Shown here: positions 21,641 to 31,103 of the stretch, one piece after another | Position numbering within the stretch: the stretch's first letter is position 1 | How the letters are laid out: the number at the start of each line of letters is the position of its first letter | NCBI RefSeq assembly: GCF_000003815.2 | Contig: NC_049979.1 | Coordinates: forward strand, 31,106,531-31,139,612 | Length of the DNA: 33,082 nt | Source of the DNA: Branchiostoma floridae | Lineage: Eukaryota > Chordata > Leptocardii > Amphioxiformes > Branchiostomatidae | Direction of reading: 5' to 3' | Notes under the pieces: model-generated | What the model was told of the DNA's origin: nothing | Database searches by the model: none | The model's input: only the letters and a program-made list of their open reading frames with translations | Translations under genes and position numbers: made by a program

Positions 21641-24319
21641 CTAGAGTTCAGTCAACATGCTATCCTCAAACATGTCAAAACTATCAAGTTCGTTCTGTTG
21701 AACTTCGCGAGCTTCGTTGAACCCCTCCATGGCCATACTGTCTTGGAATGACAGGCTGCGCACGCTTGTGGCTGGGTTGGGTCGGCTGGGTGGTGCGGGC
21801 GTGGTCGTAGGGTTGCGGTTTGTGATGTCTGACATCGGCGTGCTGGTACGGCGCCGGGGAGGACGGGCGTCGGCTGGCGGTGCACCCGCAAGGTGTCGGC
21901 TGGCCTTTTCAGGGTCGTACTTGGTCGGAGGATCTCTCGTGCTGAAAACTCCTTCCTCCTTTCTTCTGGGGGTGTGCGAGGCCCGGTACTTGGGGTCTTC
22001 ATCTAGTCTGGTCTGCAAGGCGTTACATAAGTCCGTTAACGCTGGGGCACGGAATGATGGCGGTTTCACGAGCCACACAGCGATGCCGTCGACCTCGGCG
22101 TCTTCCTCGTCTGACATGAAGTCAGCAGCCACCCCAGTCCACAACGCCTTCTCCTCCTCTGTCCTGATGACACCTGCTCTTGCGTCCAGCAACTAGGATA
22201 AAAAGAGCAAAATAGAAAGCCTTTTTTTAACAATTGATACATTGTGGTCATGATTAACGTTTACCAGTGGTATTTCACAATAGATGTAATTCATTATGTT
22301 ACAATTTTAAGACTTTATATCCGTACATAAAACAAACGCGCTTACCAACAAGCTTTTCATGTAATTCATTAAAACGCAAAATGCAGAAAAGATTGTTGTA
22401 ACACAACTTACGTCAAAGAAAAGGGGGTTTCAAGCAGATAATTTTTAATATTAAAGAAGTAGTAAAAACAACAAAGCACCAACAGTCTAATGAAAACACG
22501 TTTCATATGAATATATCATACGATTAATACATTTAGGAGCCAAAAGGGTAAACCATTGACCTGATTTCAAGAGTACTTTTAGAAGTTTGCAATTGTAGAG
22601 TGTCTCCTAATAGTGTGAAATAAACTTATGCATATCAAAGGGTTTGCTGTTATCAAGGCTTGTTATCATGTATTTAGATAAACAACATCTGTTTAGACTC
22701 ACCCTTCCTCTTCGCGAACGCAGACACTTCTCTCTCTTCTGTTTTGCAGACTTCTGGGCATTTTCTGGACGGCTCAGCAAATACCGCCGACGAACTGTCT
22801 CATAATATGAAACACAGGCAGCTGGAAACAACAGATACAGACATTGAAAATAAAGCTAAATGCTTTCTGCATTAATGGATAGCCAGTTAGTTGCTGCTAA
22901 TCATGTCCATAAAAATTTATTTGCATTATGAAAATATGTTTAGATATATTGTCCATAAAAAACGGATTACAAACAACCACAACCCTGTCCTTTCAGTGCT
23001 TTGTGTCCTTTGTGTGTGTAAAGGACAAATCAAAGTGACGTGATTATATATACAAGCCTTTTCTTTTATGTGCACTTGTGGGTGTAGTAAACTATTGTAT
23101 CTGGTATCTGTTTAAACTTGTTTGTCTTTAAGTAAACTGGATTACAGACGGATACAACTTTTTACAAGGGCGCTTTTCATTTTGCTCACCTCGGATCGCG
23201 TTTGGAGTGTACTCTGAAGTGCCAGCGATTTCTTTGATGAGGAAGCTTGTTACCGTCTCGTTGTGCGGCGCATTCAGTCTATGGGAAGAAAACAAATAAA
23301 CAAATTGCTTAATGTTTCTTAAATCTAAATATGATACCTATGGATTTATGGATTTCTTTTTTAGCATTTCATAATTTATAGAAGTCTTTAAAGCATTTTG
23401 CCACCGGCGTGAATATAATCATGGGGGACTAGTCAGACTACAGGTTTAATTAGTGACTAGGGAAAGTTATTTTTAAGTACAAATATATTTAGGTCGACTT
23501 ACCTCTCTTCACCCTTGTACTTCTTCTCATTTTCGTCAGAATTGTGAAGACGCCTCACCATCTCCTGAAAGGAATTAGAGAACAAAATGTGTATCCCTGC
23601 ATCATTTGCATAGAAAGCAGACATGACATCTGTTACACATGTCCATGTATGTCTTTTGTTTGAAAGGTCCGGTTTTGTGAAGGTGTGAATATCGCTTACT
23701 AAACAAACAGCTCACCTTGTATAATAATAGCCAAGGTCTTGATTTTAGCAATAATTTCATTGTCTATCTATACGGGCAAAAGCTATAATTTGCCCTAGGT
23801 CCGTTTTATCTATAACTTATAACTATAACTTACAGGTAAAGACTATTCAAGAAATTAGAAACAGTGAGTCAAGATTTTAAAAGATATCTAAGTGATGAAT
23901 TGATTGACTATGTCTGTAAAAGTACATATACATACCGACAAAAGCACAGAACCGGCCCGTTTTTGCCGCTTGGCCGGTGGAGCAGCGTCTTCCTCCCCAA
24001 GCCGTTTTTGGAGAGTCCGCACCTCCTCCGTCAGTTCACAGATCTGTGCCCCCATCACGTCTTGCACTTGCTGGAAAGCTTCCTCCTGTTTTTTGTTGGC
24101 CTCTGCGAGTCCTTGCACTTTGCGGTTGAGGATCATGATGGATCTGAGGATTTGCTCATTTGTAACTTCTGTCCGTGGAAGGTCCCCAAGCGGACTCGAG
24201 TCGTGGCGGCGATGGGGTGGTCCTTGTCCAGTTGGAGAGTTGTTGCCGCTCCCTGCTGATACCCTGCCTCTGATGTTTCTACTCTGGTAGAATCCACTGG
24301 TTGAAAAAGCTGATGCCAT
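21641..24319 (-). CDS. CACTA companion protein, 401 aa, five exons
   Basis: Exons (minus strand): 24319-23936, 23564-23503, 23278-23190, 22821-22703, 22192-21641. All four introns are GT-AG and phases agree (0, 2, 1, 0), giving an uninterrupted 401-residue frame. The chosen ATG (24319) has A at -3 and G at +4; an in-frame ATG 18 codons earlier is less well placed. Residues about 51-112 are heptad-like (coiled coil), followed by a basic PPAKRQKR near 114-121. The middle (129-218) is basic and helical with RRLHNSDENEKKY and YYETVRRRY. The last exon has MSDEEDAEVDG, VKPPSFRAPALTDLC, a proline-rich stretch and an acidic end. I recall similar uncharacterised multicopy proteins in marine invertebrates but cannot confirm this here. 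A role like plant TNPA (binding subterminal repeats, regulation) is inferred from position only. Confidence 0.75.
23602..23848 (+). repeat. Internal duplication, copy 2
   Basis: Second copy of the 21292-21538 segment. It fills most of the 371-bp first intron of the companion gene (23565-23935) without touching either splice site. Confidence 0.8.
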
Positions 24320-24612
24320 ATTTGATAAGCGAAAAGAATAGGTGATACTGAAACGGACGAAAATGCCAACCAACTGAAGTGGTCTGAGTCAAAGCCGTTA
24401 TGAGAAAGCAATTCAAATACTCAAAAAACATGGGTCTTTTGTCTCATTAGCTATTCACACTCTCATTGGTAACTTTCAATTAGGGAAGGGGTGATTGGTC
24501 AGCTGGGATAAGCACGTGACCACGAAGACTACAACAAGCCGTCTTGTCCGGTCTGATAAGAAAATACTGAATCAAGCCGTCTTGTCACTTACTAGTATTG
24601 CCCATTTAGAGA
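24320..24612. promoter_or_regulatory. Shared divergent promoter region
   Basis: The 293 bp between the two start codons holds two inverted CCAAT boxes (ATTGG at 24465-24469 and 24494-24498), an E-box CACGTGAC (24513-24520) and an exact 14-bp direct repeat CAAGCCGTCTTGTC (24535-24548 and 24573-24586). No TATA box is obvious. The arrangement implies coordinated transcription of transposase and companion gene. Confidence 0.55.
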
Positions 24613-27600
24613 ATGGACAATACTGCAAATGTTGTAAAGCAAGGAGAGCGACCGAGGCATTACTGTGGACATTGTGACCAATCGCTGGGATATCGCGCGT
24701 TTTATCGCCATAAAAGACTCTATTTCGAGAACGGAAAATGGAAGAAGGAGGACCACTTAACGAGATCATCTGATAACGCCGGACAGGAACTATCGGAAAA
24801 TGGTATGTACAATTCCTATATATTCACCATCTATTTTCTACACTATCTACCGTTAGTCGTGTCCAACTTGTGACTTTTATCTGGTGTTCCCACATCTATG
24901 TTTCCACTCCGTATCTAAGTACCTGCTACTTCTCTGTAGGTGATTGCGGTATTGAAACCACAGTGCCACCCCCCGAAGAAGATTCGTCCCGGCTTGGTGA
25001 CCCTTGTCTGGATTACGAAGCAGAACAAGAATTTGAGGCGTCGGGTGAGGCGGAATATTTTTCACTCTAAAAATCAACAAATGTATTGTAAGCAGAAATA
25101 AAACTAATATCCTTACAGATCGTTAGTCGTTGCAAACCTTGAAAAGCTTTTCATATTATCATGAAAAAGAACTCGAAGCTTGCTAGCAATCACATGTATT
25201 AGGTGACAAACTTTTTGCCATTGCTATTATTCGTATTTACTTACTAGTCTTATTCTAACATTCACTTATAGATCAAGACGGTGGTGACGTCACTCCCACG
25301 GAGGAAAGAGATCGAGACGGCTGGCTGGAAGAAGAAGACCTCCATCTTTTTCTTAGCGAGACATCCGACTCTGCCTCCAGCGACGAAGATGGTGGCGATG
25401 AAAGCACTACAAGGGCAGGAGTCTTTCGCGAGGAAACGGTATTTTTTTTTATATTGTTCTCTTCAATCTTAATCTAATGCAATAATGACACGACAGTGCC
25501 AATCCGTATATAACAGTTACTACATGTATGATACAAAATGTCCTTAGTGTAAGGAGAATTGAAAGTTAAATAGCGATCTTTGTGTCACAAATCATTTTTC
25601 ATATCAAATTTCAGTGCACCGTATATGCACCTTCGTACAATCTATTTTGTGATAGTTACAGCGCAGTTACACAGTCAAACAGAAGATAGCATTATGTTTC
25701 AGATAGTAATCTAGCTATTATTAACAAAGGAATATTCAAAATTTTGCGTGTTGCATGTGGAAGAACAGGTTCATCAAGCACTGAAGAAAATAATGTCAAT
25801 ATGCGTCTTAAAGAAAGACGAATCAATTCTTTCGAGCACAAAATTTAAGACAATTTTCAATGCCAGCTGCTCGGCTAACACCATGTATAAGTTTTAGCGG
25901 TAAATTTGAATGTGAAGCGTGAATTGCAAAACGCCGCCTTTGGCGGCAACGAAACGGCACGCGCGCCCTCTTATGAAGTACCGACACGCCCTGATCCCCC
26001 GGACCGGTTCCTATCAACGCATATTTCAATAGAAACCGCGCTCCTTTGTGACTCAATACAGACAACTTCGATCTTTCTGCTGGTCTAATGTCTTTATACA
26101 ACCTATTGTCGGTTCATTCCTACCGATTCTGACGATTTGTTTGGCGTATTTTTGGTGGAACATGTGTTGCACTTTGGATTTTTTCCCCGATTAGCCGATT
26201 TGGGCTTTGCAAATATGGGGTGCTGTATACAATGGCGCTAGTGGAAAATGGTTTTGGATTTCAGAATTATTTGCAACTAGCCGATTTTTGCGCCAAATCG
26301 TATTGCAAATAGCTGGTTTTCACTGTACTACATGTAGATATGAAGTTAAAATAACACCACCCTTTGGCTTCCAGGGAGACCCACGTGTGGCTGTGGAGGC
26401 AAACAGTGGCGAGGAAGATGCAGAAATATGGATGGAAGAAATGCTGCAAGGAGATGAGTTTGCCCCAATCAGCGAAAGCGTGGCGGACAACGAAATGCCA
26501 GAGGAGAGACGTCGGGAAACTGTGTTCATGCGCCTGTTAGCTATGGTTTTGTTAGTGTGGCAGACGATATTTAAGATTTCTGATAGTGCAGTCTACTCAT
26601 TGTTGCTATGTTTTAAACTGTTCATTCAGGCTATCGGACATGCTTATGGTGTTCAGAGTATCATTGACTTTTCCCATAATATCCCTATAACGCTGTATAC
26701 TCTCAGGAACTGTGTAGGTCTAGACCGAAATAACTTCACGAAATTCGTTGTGTGCCCAAAATGTAACACCAGATACACGATGGAGGAGTCATTCCACATT
26801 AAGAGAAATGGTTCAAAAGTGTCCAATAAGTGTGAATTTGTACCGTTTTATAGTCACCCACACAGGCGTTCTGAGCTTCGACAGAAATGTGGTACAGTTT
26901 TAATGAAGAAGGTGAAATCTGTCAAAGGCGAGGAGTACATGTATCCTAAGAAGACTTACTGTTACAAAAGTGTAGTAGAAACACTCCAAACCTTTGTGAA
27001 AAGACCGGACTTTATGAGCAAGTGCGAAGAGTGGAGAGAGAGGAATGTCAAAGAAAACGAAATGGCGGATATTTATGATGGTCAAGTGTGGTCAGATTTC
27101 CAGTATGTAGACGGAACAGCCTTCTTGGCGGAACCTAACAATCTGGCCTTCATGCTAAACTGTGATTGGTTTCAGCCATACAAACATAGCGAATACTCAG
27201 TAGGTGTACTGTATCTTGTAGTGTTAAATCTGCCCCGCGAAGAACGGTTTAAAGAAGAGAACATGATTGTAGTAGGGATAATTCCAGGACCTAAGGAGCC
27301 TAAACTGAATATCAATACATTCTTAGAGCCATTAGTAGAAGAGTTGCAATACCTGTGGAAGGGCGTGCTCTTGCAGGATAACTCTGACCTGGAAGAACAG
27401 TTGTACCGTGCTGCTCTTGTATGTCTATCTTCAGATATTCCAGCTGCCCGCAAGTGTGGAGGCTTCGTTGGACATTCGGCATTGAGAGGTAAATCTATTG
27501 TTCAACTGTTTTGAATTTCTTAACTTTGAAGCCATAATGTATGATGACTCTGTAAATATTAATCTCCAACCAGAAGCTGGGTCGGCCGCGGGATAAATAA

Positions 27601-29240
27601 TGGTTGCGGTTATTATCTGCTAGACTTCATTATTGGTAAAACCACGACTGCGACTACTTATAAATTATATGAACTATGGACACAAATTGTATTTGTTGTA
27701 TGTAACTAAACTTGTTTCTATTCCTATATCAACAATAGGGTGCAGTAAATGTTTGAAAACATTTACGAGGGCAAGATTTACAACTAAGGCAGACTACTCC
27801 GGCTTTGACAGAACAGCCTGGACGCCACGCGTACATGCTGACCATGTGCGCTATGCCAAGTTGGGCAGGAGAGCCAAGACAAAGGCAGAAAGGAAAAGGA
27901 TGGAAGACCTGTATGGGGCAAGATGGTCGGAACTTTTCCGTTTGACTTATTTTGATTCTTGTAAATATGTGGTGATTGACCCGATGCACAATTTGTTACT
28001 GGGTACTGCCAAGCATGTGTTTAAAGTGTTCATTGAACTAGGTGTCATCAGTAAGAAGGATCTTGATGTAATTCAATGTAGAATAAATAGTATGAAGGTG
28101 CCACATGACGTTGGAAGAATTCCACGCAAGATAGCTTCTGGATTTAATGGATTTACCGCCGATCAGTGGAAGAACTGGACCTGCATTTATTCACTGTTTT
28201 GCTTAAAGGGCCTGATAGACACTTGCTATTATGAGATGTGGTGCTATTTTGTTCAAGCTTGTCGCTTGTTGTGTGTTCGAGTTATCACACGTGAAGCTTT
28301 ATATGAAGCAGACTGTCACCTGCAGGCCTTTTTGAATAAGTTTGAGGTATTGTGTGGGCCACACCATTGTACTCCCAACATGCACCTACACCTGCATCTG
28401 AAGGATTGCATTATTGACTATGGTCCTGTGTATTCTTTTTGGTGTTTCTCATTTGAACGGTACAATGGCATGTTGGGGAAATATAACCACAACAACAGGA
28501 ACATTGAGCTACAGATAATGAGGCAATTCCAGCAGTGCAAACAACTCAATACGATCGACTGGCCCCAAGATTTTGGAGAAAGGTTCAAAAATCTTCTGAA
28601 GGGTAAGAAGACGTTCTTCGCCTCAGGCGCACAAAGCAATCCATTGTGGCAAGATCTGCTTGTGATAGACAACGCCTCTAGGGTAGAACCACTGTCACCA
28701 TTCCGCAATATTGTAATCGGTCAGGCTGTTCGCCGTTTGTTGTATTGTATGTATCAAACAATGTTTCCGATATTAGATGTTGTACATATTGACCTGTTTG
28801 CCATGTCATGCGCTAGAGTCAAATGTAATGGTGTAACCCTTGCTGTGGACAACTGTAGATATGAGAGGTCAGCGTGTATATATGCAAAATGGTGCTCTAC
28901 TAATCCTGGATCGGACGAACCAACCATTGACCCACGTACAGAAGAACGCCCTGCTGTCTTGAGGGAAGTTATTCTGGTCCACATTGTGTTAGGAAATGGG
29001 CGAAAATGTTCGCACGCTGTGGCCAGGGTAACTTGGTATGAACACCACCCCGAAAGGTGGTTCTATGGTCCTGGAAGTCCGATTCAGGTTTGGGGGCTTG
29101 GCTTTGAGCCAGAGTCACCTGCATCATTCATACCGATTGAATGTATTGGAGGAAGGTGTGTGTCAAGCACAACGGCTGTAGAGTTTGGACGGATGGAGGA
29201 AAGGGTTTCCGTGATTGTACCACTCTGCAAAGGAGTGTAG
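24613..29240 (+). CDS. CACTA transposase (TNP2 type), 1025 aa, five exons
   Basis: Exons: 24613-24802, 24940-25044, 25272-25438, 26375-27488, 27739-29240; all introns are GT-AG and phases match (1, 1, 0, 1). Start ATG has A at -3 and G at +4. The N-terminus carries CGHC and a downstream FYRH (residues about 18-34), a zinc-finger-like pattern, then an acidic linker across exons 2-4. A CPKC motif begins at residue 281. The catalytic region has LNCDWFQPYKHS (D418), IPGPKEPK, SSDIPAARK (D508), the GCSKC knuckle formed exactly across the last splice junction (526-530), IDPMHNLLLGTAKH (606-615 region), and FSFERYNGMLGKY (E765). Assigning D418, D508 and E765 as the DDE triad is inference from family patterns. 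It would act in the nucleus, cutting at the CACTA ends and making 3-bp target duplications. No stop or frameshift interrupts it. Confidence 0.92.
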
Positions 29241-29461
29241 AATTCTTAGCCTGGACTGTTGAAGTATTTCACAGCAGGACGCGTGTGTTCTTACTCTTTG
29301 TTTGAAGAACAGTGTGCTTTTGTACCCGATTGGTGTGGTCGGGAAAACTAAGTAAACGTTGTAAATATGTTTGATAGACGCTACCTTTTGTATATAGCGA
29401 ATTAGAAAAGACAGGTTGATGTAGCGCTTACGGGGCTCTAAATTTGATAATGGATGTTCAA

Positions 29462-29467
29462 AATAAA
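29462..29467 (+). terminator. AATAAA polyadenylation signal of the transposase gene
   Basis: Hexamer 222 bp past the transposase stop codon, the first good match downstream. Confidence 0.5.
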
Positions 29468-29634
29468 TATGGAAACTATACGCACGAAGCCTGGGAGAAC
29501 TTTATGATAGAAAACACACACATAGCTACGCTTCGCTTTCCGTTTGTTTTATAAAAGAAATCAAAGCCCACATGACCCAAATTGAACAAATGAAAAACGC
29601 CGTAAGATTTACAAATATTGTTTTTACCAAACTT

Positions 29635-30720
29635 GTTAAATGTTTATTTTCGTCTGGTTTTAATCTAGGCAAGAAAAAATCGCACCAAGCGTAGGTACGT
29701 CATGATTTTTGAATCGATTGTCGCGGTTTGTTTGGTTTGGGTGGATAGTTTCTTCTGTCAATTTTTTCTTTGTCTATTGATAGAAAATAGGCAACTTTAA
29801 GACTTGTTAAACTGCTGCTTTTTCATGTGATTTTGTTTAACATTCAGGCTTTTTTCAGAATACGTACCGGGCATTTTTTTTCAAAACAAAAGCTTTCTTG
29901 TTTTCTTCAAAAGCACGTTGGTCTAAACCGAAGCGGCTGATGTTTTATCTGCTCGTAATGACTATGTCGGTATAGAATGTAACAAAATATTATCGCCAAA
30001 TGTGTCAAAATGTCCATTTTCTGGTGGTTCAATCTAGGCAACAATATACTGCAGAAAAATACAATCTCATTGAATCTGTTGTTTTTTTTCGTTTGCGTTT
30101 GTTCGCGCGTTCATTTTCTATTGTTCTAAAACAAAACACATCCGTCTAAATCGAAGCTGCCGGTTCGTTGATCAGCTTAGTGTGTCAAATGACAGACTAA
30201 TCCACCAAAGACTGTCATAACATGTTCAATATAATCGTCAAATGTTTATTTTAGTGTGGTTAAATGTAGGTAACAATCTACAGCTGAAAAATTACGAACC
30301 GAGCGTTGGTATATATACGCAATGTTTTCTTATGTTTCAAAAGCACAAATTGGTCTATAGACTGAAGCGGCCGTTTACTTGATAAGCTTAGGGCGAATGA
30401 ATGGTGGAAAATGTTATCGTCAAACGTGTTAGAATGTCAATTTCGTGTACTTCAATCTAGCAAGGACGTTATCTAGGCAACGAACTGCTGCAGCAAAACA
30501 CGAATAAAATAATTTAGCTTGGGTAAGCCATGGTAAGCTAAAAACTTAGACCCTACTGAAGCTTGAGTATGCAATAACACCAAACGCTGGTATAGGACGC
30601 GCTCATTGTTATTTTTGGTGTTCATTCTAGGCAACGATTCATTGAAGAGAACGATGAAAAATGATAGTATACGTGCCACGCGTTGGTACGCCTTTCTTTG
30701 TTGTTGTTCAATGTATTCGT
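29635..30720 (+). repeat. Degenerate tandem repeat in right part of CACTA element
   Basis: Units of roughly 180-240 bp (first spacing longer) share CAAATGT-T-TTTT-GT-TGGTT, AATCTAGGCAAC (29668, 30030, 30263 variant, 30473 and 30626 regions) and a block TTGGTCTAAACCGAAGCGGC (29921, 30141 and 30353 variants). About five diverged units are visible. They lie between the transposase end and the right subterminal region and contain no gene. Confidence 0.6.
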
Positions 30721-30924
30721 TTAAATCGGGCGTTTGTGGGGTTTTTCTTGACTGAAAATGCCAGACAAGTCAATACACATCCGCATCGAGAGCACTTTTA
30801 TGTAAAGCGAATTTCCTGTACCAATCTTACCCAAACCCATTCTCATGACAAAGTATTATTTATGTCTCTCAATTCACACACACGATGGTCTCTTGTTTGG
30901 CATTACTCAAGATACGAGACGTGA

Positions 30925-31085
30925 GCAGGGGCCGTATATTCCCATACATGTCTTATTACCGGATATGCAGGCGTAAGCGGTAATATGCAGGACCCGCGCT
31001 TGTCATGACAGGATATGACCGCACATGCCCCGGATATACCAGATTTCACGGGACATATGCAACCCCAAAAACGACCGGATATTCA
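30925..31085 (+). repeat. Right subterminal repeat region
   Basis: CCGCACATGCCC at 31019-31030, GGATATGCAGG at 30961 and close variants near 30990, 31011 and 31032 repeat the motifs of the left subterminal region. TTACCG...CGGTAA and the palindrome TGTCATGACA add local dyad symmetry. Confidence 0.6.
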
Positions 31086-31100
31086 AGTTTTCGTGTAGTG
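31070..31100 (-). repeat. Right terminal inverted repeat
   Basis: Read inward from 31100 it begins CACTACACGAAAA, one base away from the 13-bp maize En/Spm terminus CACTACAAGAAAA as I recall it. It is the better preserved end of the element. Confidence 0.88.
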
Positions 31101-31103
31101 GTC
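31101..31103. other. Target site duplication GTC (right)
   Basis: GTC continues directly into GCGACACTATGTCCG, the satellite monomer sequence cut on the left side at 20009. Confidence 0.9.

Larger units (their letters stand above)
20010..31100 (+). mobile_element. Complete CACTA (EnSpm) DNA transposon, 11,091 bp
   Basis: Left terminus CACTGGGCGAAAA and right terminus CACTACACGAAAA (read inward) form the inverted ends. The flanks are the 3-bp duplication GTC, the size used by CACTA elements, and removing the element with one GTC rejoins a single satellite monomer. Inside are a plus-strand transposase of the TNP2 type (24613-29240) and a divergent minus-strand companion gene (21641-24319). Subterminal motifs occur at both ends. 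Both genes have open, phase-consistent exons, so the element looks young; the left terminus has drifted from the CACTA consensus, which may limit mobility. A LINE tail is nested in it. Confidence 0.93.

Noticed and set aside
21717-22196. Plus-strand frame of 159 codons
   Set aside because: Antisense shadow of the last exon of the companion gene, whose phases and splice sites fit the minus strand.
25045-25070. Frame continuing to a TAA after transposase exon 2
   Set aside because: A GTGAGG donor at 25045 joins in phase to exon 3, which continues the acidic linker; reading on would truncate the protein at about 107 residues.
26207-26374. N-terminal 56 codons of the open frame leading into transposase exon 4
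   Set aside because: No family similarity, and the CTTCCAG acceptor at 26374 matches the phase of exon 3, so this stretch is intron.
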